Of a DNA stretch of 6,007 bases, positions 1 to 5,158 are shown piece after piece. The DNA comes from Bacteroidota bacterium (GTDB lineage Bacteria > Bacteroidota > Bacteroidia > Chitinophagales > LD1). The stretch spans positions 1 through 6,007 of the forward strand of contig JAFDYP010000068.1 of the NCBI GenBank assembly GCA_018267355.1. Direction: 5' to 3'. The notes beneath the pieces are model-generated. The model had not been told where the DNA came from, ran no database searches, and was given only the letters and a program-made list of their open reading frames with translations. Every line of letters starts with the position of its first letter. Position 1 is the stretch's first letter. The position numbers and the translations under genes were made by a program.

Positions 1-162
1 GTTCCTCAAAGATACATTCTGAAAGCTATTTACAACAACATTCTCCTACACGCAAACTTGTCACAAGTTGTCTATCAGTTCCTCAAAGATACATTCTGAA
101 AGCTATTTACAACTCATGCTGCACCTGCACGATCAAAAGCTCCGTTGTCTATCAGTTCCTCA
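1..162 (+). CRISPR. End of a CRISPR array, probable type II-C (Bacteroidota type)
   Basis: Three repeat copies on a 77-bp period are visible. Positions 1-36 are the last 36 nt of a repeat cut by the window edge, 67-113 is one intact 47-bp repeat, and 144-162 is a partial copy. The 36 nt at 1-36 are identical to 78-113. The two spacers (37-66 and 114-143) are both 30 bp and unrelated to each other. The repeat begins GTTGT and ends ACAAC, a 5-bp terminal inverted repeat. A 47-bp repeat with 30-bp spacers is the known geometry of type II-C (Cas9) arrays in Bacteroidota, so that subtype is inferred; no cas gene, tracrRNA or anti-repeat lies in the window. The GTTGT-first orientation matches crRNA orientation in other type II-C arrays, and the damaged copy on the right suggests the leader-distal end. 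The array therefore probably reads left to right and continues beyond the left edge. Confidence 0.94.
144..162 (+). repeat. Truncated terminal CRISPR repeat
   Basis: The first 19 nt match the intact repeat without error (GTTGTCTATCAGTTCCTCA), then identity stops at once at 163. The missing 28 nt do not follow directly. A weak gapped likeness to them occurs about 20 nt further on, at about 183-205 (GAT, ACAT, TCTG, CTAT and TTA in order). Ordinary decay of a leader-distal repeat usually scatters mismatches, so the sharp edge could be an insertion or deletion breakpoint; a naturally short terminal repeat is also possible. Confidence 0.8.
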
Positions 163-257
163 TAAACTTACCCCGTTTTTTGATATACATACTCTGCTAT
201 CCTTAGTAGGAATCGCATTTAAAATTCATTAATTTCATCACGCTAAACTTATGATCC
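163..257. other. AT-rich spacer between CRISPR array and recombinase gene
   Basis: This 95-bp stretch is much richer in A and T than the recombinase gene after it. It must hold either the recombinase promoter or an attachment-site half, but no good TTG...TAnnTTTG promoter pair is visible. A small dyad, AAATT (222-226) facing AATTT (231-235), lies about 22 nt before the start codon and could be a protein-binding site, though in such AT-rich sequence it may be chance. It contains no ORF. It could be read as a CRISPR leader only if the array ran right to left, which the repeat orientation argues against. Confidence 0.5.
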
Positions 258-1730
258 ATGGAAAAACTCAAGTCCATCGGCATCTGGATTCGAGTATCTA
301 CCGAAGACCAGGCACAGGGCGACGCCCCTGAGACCCACGAGCGCCGTGCCCGCCTCTATGCAGAGGCCAAGGGATGGCACGTCGCGGAGGTCTACCACCT
401 CGAAGCCGTATCGGGCAAGTCGGTCATGGAGCACCCAGAGGCGAAGAGGATGCTCGGCGACGTCAGGAAGGGAACCATCACCGGCCTCATCTTCTCCAAG
501 CTCGCGCGGCTCGCGCGCAACACGAAGGAACTGCTCGAGTTCGCCGACTACTTCCGCGACCACGATGCCGACCTTGTCTCGATCTCCGAGGCCATCGACA
601 CCAGCACGCCCGCAGGCAGGCTCTTCTACACCATGATCGCCGCGATGGCCCAGTGGGAGCGCGAGGAGATCGCCAGCAGGATCGCCGCCTCGGTGCCCAT
701 CCGCGCGAGGATGGGGAAGCAGCTGGCGGGGGAGGCGACCTTCGGCTACCGCTGGGAGAACCAGGTCCTCGTGATCGACGAGAAGGAGGCCCCAGTCCGC
801 AAGCTCATCTACGAGCTCTTCCTGAAGCACAAGCGGAAGAAGACCGTAGCCCACGAGCTGAACAGGATGGGCTACCGGACGCGCGGAGGAGGAGAGTTCA
901 CCGACACGAGCGTGAAGCGCCTGCTGAAGAACTCGACTGCCAAGGGTGTCCACCTAGCCAACTACACGACCATGAGGAACGGCGTCTGGGAGACCAAGCC
1001 CGAGTCCGAGTGGATATTCACGACCTGCCCCGCCATCGTGTCGGCCGAGGTCTGGGACGAGTGCAACAGGCTGCTGGACGAGCAGACGAGGAAGCGACCT
1101 CCCGGCCCGAAGTCGGTGCACTTACTGACAGGTTTTGTCACCTGCGACTGCGGAAAGAAGATGTACATCTACCACCGCGACCTGGTATACAACTGCCGCC
1201 CGTGCAGGAGGAGGATTCCCGCCGAGGACATCGACGAGATATTCTACGAGCAGCTCAAGGAGTTCCTCCTTACCGAGATGGACGTTTCCACCTACGTCGC
1301 CAAGAACGAGACCCGCATCAGGGAGAAGAAGGAACTGCTCAGGGTAACCTCCGAAAAGGCGGCTGACATCCGCCGGAGGATGGGCGACCTGGTGAACATG
1401 CGCCTGAACAATGAGCTGACCAAGGAGGCGTTCATGGAGCACCACAGGCCGCTCGAAGTCCAGCTCGGTCAGATGACGGCCAACGTGCCCGACCTTGAGG
1501 CCGAGGTCAGCTTCCTGACCGTCCAGAACGAATCATCCGATGTAGTGCTCAGCGAGGCCAAGAACCTTTACACGCGGTGGCTTGCGATGCCGCTGGATGA
1601 GAAGCGCAGGATCATCGAGACGATAACGGACAAGATAGTCATTGGTTCAGAGGAGATTACGATCAAACTGTCCCACATGCCCCAATCCCTACAAAATAGC
1701 GGAAAGAGGCAACACATGGTGGACGCTTGA
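258..1730 (+). CDS. Large serine recombinase (site-specific integrase/resolvase superfamily)
   Basis: A 490-residue protein with the complete large-serine-recombinase layout. Residues about 5-150 are the catalytic resolvase domain: IRVSTEDQ carries the likely nucleophile Ser14 with Arg12, the arginines R84 and R87 lie in KLARLARN, and QWEREEIASR (132-141) starts the long helix. Residues about 158-235 are the Recombinase domain (GEATFGYRW, TDTSVKRLLKN). Residues about 288-318 are a zinc ribbon with CxC at 296/298 and CxxC at 313/316, followed by a charged coiled-coil region (about 350-425) and a C-terminal segment. Such enzymes cut and rejoin DNA at two short att sites through a 5'-phosphoserine link, and integrate or excise phages and mobile elements. 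The residue where gamma-delta resolvase has Asp67 is Ala83 here. ATG 258 keeps the domain intact with only four residues before the first strand; another ATG at 251 is out of frame. Arg is very often AGG and Ile mostly ATC, unlike downstream genes, which suggests transfer. No cargo gene or directionality factor is adjacent, so the element is either minimal or a remnant. Confidence 0.96.
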   Translation: MEKLKSIGIWIRVSTEDQAQGDAPETHERRARLYAEAKGWHVAEVYHLEAVSGKSVMEHPEAKRMLGDVRKGTITGLIFSKLARLARNTKELLEFADYFRDHDADLVSISEAIDTSTPAGRLFYTMIAAMAQWEREEIASRIAASVPIRARMGKQLAGEATFGYRWENQVLVIDEKEAPVRKLIYELFLKHKRKKTVAHELNRMGYRTRGGGEFTDTSVKRLLKNSTAKGVHLANYTTMRNGVWETKPESEWIFTTCPAIVSAEVWDECNRLLDEQTRKRPPGPKSVHLLTGFVTCDCGKKMYIYHRDLVYNCRPCRRRIPAEDIDEIFYEQLKEFLLTEMDVSTYVAKNETRIREKKELLRVTSEKAADIRRRMGDLVNMRLNNELTKEAFMEHHRPLEVQLGQMTANVPDLEAEVSFLTVQNESSDVVLSEAKNLYTRWLAMPLDEKRRIIETITDKIVIGSEEITIKLSHMPQSLQNSGKRQHMVDA

Positions 1731-1808
1731 ACTAGCGAGGGTATACATCTTCCATCCCTCTACGTACTCCGCGGCCTTTGCGGTTCACCCGATGTTTCGT
1801 CGTGTAAT

Positions 1809-1835
1809 CCCGCAGCTCAGCGGGTTTTCGCTTTT
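1809..1835 (+). terminator. Probable weak intrinsic terminator after the recombinase
   Basis: A 5-bp all-GC stem, CCCGC (1809-1813) with GCGGG (1820-1824), has a 6-nt loop and is followed by TTTTCGCTTTT. The stem is short and the T tract is interrupted, so efficiency may be low. It lies 78 bp past the recombinase stop codon and is the only terminator-like structure before the next gene. Confidence 0.5.
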
Positions 1836-1984
1836 GAGATGACCTACACACGTAGCTCTATCTGATATGCATCAGTTAGCATATATGCGCGAAGCGTGTC
1901 TCAACATGTATAGGGTGTAATTGATTGTTATGTAGTGTTTTATGCGGCCTCGTAGGCGTGTTTCTTCTCACGGAGTGCCAAATC

Positions 1985-2020
1985 TTGTGTGAAAACGGAT
2001 GCCTGTGCCGTGTAGCTTTG
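1985..2020 (+). promoter_or_regulatory. Candidate Bacteroidota promoter for the secreted-protein operon
   Basis: TAGCTTTG at 2013-2020 is a perfect match to the Bacteroidota -7 element TAnnTTTG. The nearest upstream TTG (1985-1987, within CTTGTGTG) lies 25 bp away, somewhat longer than the usual spacing of about 19-21. Transcription would begin near 2025-2028 and leave a leader of about 30 nt before ATG 2056. This argues against the alternative in-frame ATG at 1999, which would lie upstream of the transcription start. Confidence 0.5.
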
Positions 2021-2043
2021 CTCATGGAATTTCCACCACCATA

Positions 2044-2051
2044 AAATCAAC
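2044..2051 (+). promoter_or_regulatory. A-rich translation-initiation leader motif
   Basis: AAATCAAC sits exactly four bases before ATG 2056, within CCATAAAATCAAC starting at 2039. The same AAATCAAC, again four bases before the start codon and again preceded by CCATAAAA (2581-2588), lies at 2593-2600 before the next gene. Neither leader has a Shine-Dalgarno GGAGG. Bacteroidota commonly initiate translation with A-rich leaders instead, and the shared motif supports both chosen starts. Confidence 0.45.
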
Positions 2052-2055
2052 GCTT

Positions 2056-2577
2056 ATGTACAAAAAGATCCTCCTCCTGGCGTGCAGCATCCCCCTGGCT
2101 GCGGGCCTGTGGGCGCAGCATCTCAGCCCGCAGGTAGTGGCCAGCAGTGGCAGCTACGGCACGGGCGGCGGCTACAGCCTCTCATGGACGGTAGGTGAGA
2201 TGGCCGCCACCACCACCCTCACCGGTGGCAGCACGATCCTCACGCAGGGATTTCAGCAGCCTACAGATGTAGTGAACGGCCTCCTCGATCTCAGCCGCGA
2301 TGGCGGGGGCTCTCTCGTGGTCTACCCCGTGCCCGCCACAGACCACCTGTGGTATGGCTATGAGTGGGCCACCCGCGGCGATGTGGCCCTCACGCTGCAT
2401 GATGTGACGGGCCGCGACCTGGGCTGGACCGCTCAGGAGCGCTACGAGAGCGGCCGGGCTGTCCATGGCCTCGACTGCTCGCAGTATGCCGCCGGCAGCT
2501 ATGTGCTGGAGGTGCGCTATACCTCAGCCTCAGGAGAGGTGAGGACCCTCAGTCGTCAGTTTCAGGTCATCCACTAA
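2056..2577 (+). CDS. Small secreted protein with T9SS type A C-terminal sorting domain
   Basis: A 173-residue protein. Residues 1-21 (MYKKILLLACSIPLAAGLWA then Q) form a typical signal peptide. Residues 24-69 follow a pattern common in Bacteroidota surface proteins: a Gly/Ser stretch, then SLSWTVGE (41-48), then TILTQGFQQP (60-69). Residues about 86-173 match a type A sorting tail: VVYPVPATDHL (88-98), LHDVTGRDL, a strand containing CSQYAAGSYVLEV, and a basic-aromatic finish RQFQVIH. In known T9SS cargo this tail directs passage across the outer membrane and is then usually removed with surface attachment. No enzymatic or binding domain is left between signal and tail, so the mature protein would be only about 65 residues and its role is unknown. 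The start at 2056 is preferred over an in-frame ATG at 1999 because it gives a clean signal peptide and lies after the probable promoter. It is followed after 27 bp by the collagen-like gene with a matching leader motif, so the two are probably co-transcribed. Confidence 0.88.
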   Translation: MYKKILLLACSIPLAAGLWAQHLSPQVVASSGSYGTGGGYSLSWTVGEMAATTTLTGGSTILTQGFQQPTDVVNGLLDLSRDGGGSLVVYPVPATDHLWYGYEWATRGDVALTLHDVTGRDLGWTAQERYESGRAVHGLDCSQYAAGSYVLEVRYTSASGEVRTLSRQFQVIH

Positions 2578-2604
2578 TTTCCATAAAACCACAAATCAAC
2601 AAGT

Positions 2605-4401
2605 ATGAAAAGTCTAAAGACAATATTCGCCACACTGGCCCTGCTCCTGGCGCTCGGCCTCACGGCACAGGTGCCGCAGCAGATAGGCTACCAGGCCATA
2701 GCCCGCGACAATGCGGGTGCAGTACTGGCCAGCCATAGCATCTCCGTGCGCCTCACCATACATGACGGCTCCGCCTCAGGTACCACTGTGTACCAGGAGA
2801 CTTTCTCCGGCATCACTACCAATCAGTTTGGCCTCTTCACCCTAAACATAGGCACCGGCACTCAGGTCGGTGCCAACACCTTCGCCTCTATACCATGGGG
2901 CACAGGCAGCAAGTGGCTGCAGGTAGAGTTTGACGCCGCAGGCGGCAGCAGCTATACCAGCATGGGCACCAGCCAGCTCAATGCAGTGCCATACGCCCTC
3001 TACGCGGCTAATGCTCCTGCAGGCTCTACCGGCGCTACAGGCCCTACAGGCCCTCAGGGTATAGCCGGCCCGACAGGTGCAGGCGCTACAGGTCCTACAG
3101 GTGCGGTGGGCCCTACAGGCTCCGGTGCAGGCCCTACAGGCGCTACCGGCCCCACAGGCCCCACAGGTAGCGGCGGTGGCGCTACAGGTGCCACCGGCCC
3201 TACAGGTGCCACCGGCCCCGCAGGTGCAGGTACTGTGAGTGGCACTACCAACTATGTAGCCAAGTTTACCTCTGCTACAGCAGTGGGCAACTCCAGCATC
3301 TTTGACAATGGTACCAGCGTGGGCATAGGTACTATTACCCCATCATTCGCATTTCAGGTGAACGGCACAGGCTCTAATGCTGCCGATGCCAGTATCCTCC
3401 TGACCAATAACAATAATGGCGCTACCAATGCAGATGGTCTGCGTATCCGCCTGAACGGTACCAATGCCACTATCTCAAATAACGAGGCCGGCTACCTCTC
3501 TCTGTCTACCGCAGCTAATCAGCGCCTCCGGGTAGAAAACGACGGCCGCATAGGTATCAATAATCTGAACCCGTACTCCTCTCTCCATGCCAAGCTGCAT
3601 ACTACCGGTGCTCCATGCATCGCCTACTTTGACGACTCTGTGGGCGGCGCACCGTATGTATCGGGAAATGGCCTCGTGCACATCAGCAATAACTCTGATG
3701 CCATAGGACTCTATGCTACGAAGAATCACGCCTTTGACGAGGTGGCTATCTTTGACAAGAACTATACAGGATCCAGTGCCTCTACGGTGACCATCTATGG
3801 CAATATGGGCCTCGGTACACCATCACTGGAGGTGTATGCTGATACCAATGCGATAGCTGCTTACTTCTCCGGTAGTGTGACCATACAAGATGGTACGCAG
3901 GGTGCAGGCCGCGTGCTCACCTCTGATATCAATGGCAATGCGTACTGGGATACAGCGGGTGCCAATCCTACCATCGGCTTCCACGCCAGCGGTGGCGGCT
4001 CAGCTACGGTAGCGGCCAGCACGGTCACCACGGCGCGTATCTACGGTACGGTAGATTACAACGACGGATCTGCCTACAATGCGACCACAGGTATCTTCAC
4101 CGCTCCATCTAATGGCATGTACCACTTTGACTATAGCGAGGAGCTGAATGGCGCCTCGGGCTATACCTCAGGCTATATGCTGGCTATACTGTATGTGAAT
4201 GGAGCCACAGTACATGGCTCCTACGCAGAGGCCTCACCGCCTACCGCCAGTGGCTCCTACCTGACCATGCAAAACTCAGTGAATGTACGCCTCAATGCAG
4301 GTGATCAGGTGAAGATCCAGTTTGGCAACTATACCAATACCGGCATCAGCCTGACTGGTAGCGTGTTCTACAGCGGCTTCGGAGGCTACAAGGTATATTG
4401 A
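2605..4401 (+). CDS. Secreted collagen-like protein with tail-fibre-type repeats and C1q/TNF-like C-terminal domain
   Basis: A 598-residue protein with a clear modular layout. Residues 1-21 are a signal peptide ending LGLTA-Q. Residues about 22-136 are the N-terminal module frequent in Bacteroidota collagen-like and tail-fibre-like proteins ([52 protein letters not shown]). Residues 140-209 are Gly-X-Y collagen-like triplets dominated by GPT and GAT. Residues about 230-450 hold degenerate tail-fibre-like units: VGIGTITP (239-246), IGINNLNP (316-323), [10 protein letters not shown] (401-410) and [14 protein letters not shown] (435-448). Residues about 455-598 resemble a C1q/TNF-like jelly roll: [13 protein letters not shown] (496-508), [10 protein letters not shown] (563-572) and a final [11 protein letters not shown]. 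Collagen triplets plus a C1q-like head imply a trimeric extracellular stalk with a ligand-binding or trimerising knob, as in Bacillus BclA. I see no LPxTG, transmembrane anchor or T9SS tail, so the route to the surface is unclear. It probably shares a transcript with the gene ending at 2577. Confidence 0.92.
   Translation: MKSLKTIFATLALLLALGLTAQVPQQIGYQAIARDNAGAVLASHSISVRLTIHDGSASGTTVYQETFSGITTNQFGLFTLNIGTGTQVGANTFASIPWGTGSKWLQVEFDAAGGSSYTSMGTSQLNAVPYALYAANAPAGSTGATGPTGPQGIAGPTGAGATGPTGAVGPTGSGAGPTGATGPTGPTGSGGGATGATGPTGATGPAGAGTVSGTTNYVAKFTSATAVGNSSIFDNGTSVGIGTITPSFAFQVNGTGSNAADASILLTNNNNGATNADGLRIRLNGTNATISNNEAGYLSLSTAANQRLRVENDGRIGINNLNPYSSLHAKLHTTGAPCIAYFDDSVGGAPYVSGNGLVHISNNSDAIGLYATKNHAFDEVAIFDKNYTGSSASTVTIYGNMGLGTPSLEVYADTNAIAAYFSGSVTIQDGTQGAGRVLTSDINGNAYWDTAGANPTIGFHASGGGSATVAASTVTTARIYGTVDYNDGSAYNATTGIFTAPSNGMYHFDYSEELNGASGYTSGYMLAILYVNGATVHGSYAEASPPTASGSYLTMQNSVNVRLNAGDQVKIQFGNYTNTGISLTGSVFYSGFGGYKVY
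3022..3231 (+). repeat. Collagen-like Gly-X-Thr coding repeat
   Basis: About 23 short glycine-led units encode residues 140-209 of the collagen-like protein, mostly GPT, GAT and GST, built from variants of the 9-mer ggccctaca. The triplet register is broken several times: GA before GAT near residues 158-160, GS-GA near 171-175, and a GSGGGAT stretch near 187-194. Thr in the Y position replaces the hydroxyproline of animal collagen, as in several bacterial collagens, and may be O-glycosylated; that is inference. DNA-level repetition makes the tract prone to length change by slippage. Confidence 0.9.
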
Positions 4402-4407
4402 GACAGT

Positions 4408-4454
4408 GGTGGCAGCCGCAGAAGCCTTCATGCTGTGGCTGCCGCCTTTTCTTT
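4408..4454 (+). terminator. Strong intrinsic terminator after the collagen-like gene
   Basis: A 14-bp stem, 4408-4421 with 4433-4446 (GGTGGCAGCCGCAG with CTGTGGCTGCCGCC), pairs throughout if two G-U wobbles are allowed. It has an 11-nt loop and is followed by TTTTCTTT. It begins 7 bp after the stop codon at 4399-4401 and should end the two-gene transcript. The gene at 4475 lies only about 20 bp further on, so it depends on read-through or on a promoter I cannot identify. Confidence 0.88.
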
Positions 4455-4474
4455 ACATCAAAAGAGATAAGACA

Positions 4475-4936
4475 ATGAAACATATCACGATCATCACCGC
4501 ACTGGCGCTCCTGCTCAGCACCGCTGTCATGGCCCAGAGTGACAATCACAAGGGCGATGCTGCGGCACCTGCTACTACCAGCGGTACGCCGGCGGCAGAC
4601 CACAGCCATGACGGGCAGGCCACTCCTGCTACCGGTGGCGCCGTACGCAGCGTAGACCACAGCCACGACGCTGTACCTGCACAGCGCAGCACAGCTACCA
4701 CTACTGCGCCTGCGGCGAAACCCGCTACCTCATCGCATCCCTACGTAGCGCCACGCGGCAAAGAAGCAGCCAACCACAAGGCACCGGCTGCACGCCCTGC
4801 CCACAGCGGCGCCACACCGGTACGCCAGCCACAGGGCAAGGAGGCTGCGGGGCACAAGACTCCTGCAGCACGGCCTCAGCACAGCGGCCCTACGCCTGTG
4901 CGGGTAAACCGCACAGAGCCGCAGCCCAAGAAATAG
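4475..4936 (+). CDS. Small exported His/Ala/Pro-rich low-complexity protein with tandem repeats
   Basis: A 153-residue protein of no family I recognise. Residues 1-20 (MKHITIITALALLLSTAVMA, cleaved before Q21) are a clear signal peptide, which fixes the start at 4475; the in-frame ATG at 4406 would add 23 residues encoded by the terminator hairpin. The mature part is rich in Ala, Pro, Thr, His and Lys with no hydrophobic core, so it is probably disordered. It contains two DHSHD motifs (about residues 43 and 63) and two adjacent 26-residue repeats (95-120 and 121-146) sharing GKEAA-HK-PAARP-HSG-TPVR. The charge is net positive toward the C-terminus. The clustered histidines could bind metal, or the basic tail could contact cell wall or nucleic acid, but neither is shown. 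It sits between two strong terminators and is probably a single-gene transcript or reached by read-through. Confidence 0.72.
   Translation: MKHITIITALALLLSTAVMAQSDNHKGDAAAPATTSGTPAADHSHDGQATPATGGAVRSVDHSHDAVPAQRSTATTTAPAAKPATSSHPYVAPRGKEAANHKAPAARPAHSGATPVRQPQGKEAAGHKTPAARPQHSGPTPVRVNRTEPQPKK
4757..4912 (+). repeat. 78-bp in-frame tandem duplication, two copies
   Basis: Copy 1 (4757-4834) and copy 2 (4835-4912) abut exactly and each encodes 26 residues starting GKEAA. The protein copies agree at 18 of 26 positions; most differences lie in the last three residues and a few scattered sites. The DNA has many synonymous changes (ggcaaagaagcagcc against ggcaaggaggctgcg), so the duplication is old and the protein pattern has been kept. 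Confidence 0.88.
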
Positions 4937-4982
4937 CAAAACGTAGACTCTTCCCTAGGTCCCAATTCTTTATGGTAGAGTG

Positions 4983-5018
4983 GATCCTGCGCCGGTACCG
5001 GCGTGGGATCTTTTTTTT
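4983..5018 (+). terminator. Strong intrinsic terminator after the His/Ala/Pro-rich gene
   Basis: A long stem pairs GATCCTGCGCC (4983-4993) with GGCGTGGGATC (5000-5010) through two G-U wobbles. The central GGTACC either closes the stem or forms a 4-nt loop, and eight T residues follow (5011-5018). It starts 46 bp after the stop at 4934-4936. It separates this gene from the response regulator. Confidence 0.93.
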
Positions 5019-5019
5019 C

Positions 5020-5037
5020 ATGCACGAGGGTGTGCAT
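5020..5037. repeat. Small perfect inverted repeat downstream of the terminator
   Basis: ATGCAC (5020-5025) faces GTGCAT (5032-5037) across a 6-nt gap. It begins right after the T tract of the terminator, about 70 bp upstream of the -33 box of the response-regulator promoter. It could be an operator or simply a second small hairpin; nothing in the sequence decides. Confidence 0.3.
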
Positions 5038-5107
5038 TCGTATCGGTTGTGTTTAAACAGCTAACAGATTGAAAATAAAGTCATTTGGTATTTTATCGGC
5101 ATATCAC

Positions 5108-5137
5108 TTGCTATATGCCTGTAAATCACTATATTTG
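5108..5137 (+). promoter_or_regulatory. Bacteroidota-type promoter of the response regulator
   Basis: TTG at 5108-5110, a 19-bp gap and TATATTTG at 5130-5137 match the Bacteroidota primary-sigma pattern (TTG near -33, TAnnTTTG near -7) in sequence and spacing. Transcription should begin about 5141-5145, so only a very short leader, or none, is possible. This rules out the upstream TTG start at 5069 and favours ATG 5159 or a leaderless ATG 5141. Confidence 0.7.
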
Positions 5138-5158
5138 AATATGTCCTCCACCACCTGT

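Larger units (their letters stand above)
1731..2055. other. Non-coding region after the recombinase, with short hairpins
   Basis: I see no convincing gene in these 325 bp. The first 95 bp contain three GC-rich dyads in a row: GAGGG 1737-1741 with CCCTC 1756-1760, CCGC 1769-1772 with GCGG 1780-1783, and CCCGC 1809-1813 with GCGGG 1820-1824. A small dyad CTGAT/ATCAG lies at 1862-1875. The middle (about 1840-1985) is more AT-rich and featureless. The right end carries the probable promoter of the next gene. The right boundary of the foreign DNA must lie somewhere here, because the gene starting at 2056 has local codon habits. The stretch around 1737-1775 faintly resembles the T-arm and acceptor end of a tRNA-Ser but does not fold as one. 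Confidence 0.55.

Noticed and set aside
249..953. Long minus-strand open frame opposite the recombinase
   Set aside because: It is a shadow of a GC-rich gene. Its translation is a low-information Leu/Gly/Val/Arg mix, while the plus-strand frame has all recombinase motifs.
374..1366. Long overlapping plus-strand open frame inside the recombinase gene
   Set aside because: Its Arg/Gly/His/Pro-rich translation has no domain and lies wholly in a gene of certain identity; it arises from GC-biased codons.
1742..1755. Missing half of the CRISPR repeat downstream of the recombinase
   Set aside because: Only ATACAT and a following CT agree with the missing 28 nt; no continuous match to the repeat 3' half exists between 1731 and 2055.
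1737..1783. Possible tRNA-Ser 3' end or intact tRNA after the recombinase
   Set aside because: The GAGGG/CCCTC stem has a 14-nt loop without the TTCGA core, three extra bases precede the acceptor-like GTACTCC, and there is no D-arm, anticodon arm or matching 5' acceptor strand. Kept only as a low-interest lead.
2013..2026. Possible tracrRNA anti-repeat (AGCTTT...ATG)
   Set aside because: Only a 7-nt block plus a few scattered bases match the repeat complement; a type II-C anti-repeat should pair over about 20 nt or more.
1999..2055. N-terminal extension of the T9SS-tail protein from ATG 1999
   Set aside because: It would bury the signal peptide behind 19 hydrophilic residues and start upstream of the likely transcription start; ATG 2056 gives a proper signal peptide and leader.
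3054..3251. Pro/Val/Ala-rich minus-strand frame opposite the collagen tract
   Set aside because: The repetitive peptide is just the complement of the Gly-X-Thr coding repeat.
4406..4474. N-terminal extension of the His-rich protein from ATG 4406
   Set aside because: The 23 extra residues are encoded by the terminator hairpin of the preceding gene, and ATG 4475 begins a standard signal peptide.
4755..4912. Tandem 78-bp duplication as a CRISPR-like or mobile repeat
   Set aside because: The copies are in frame, adjacent without spacer and diverged mainly at synonymous sites, so this is a protein-level repeat.
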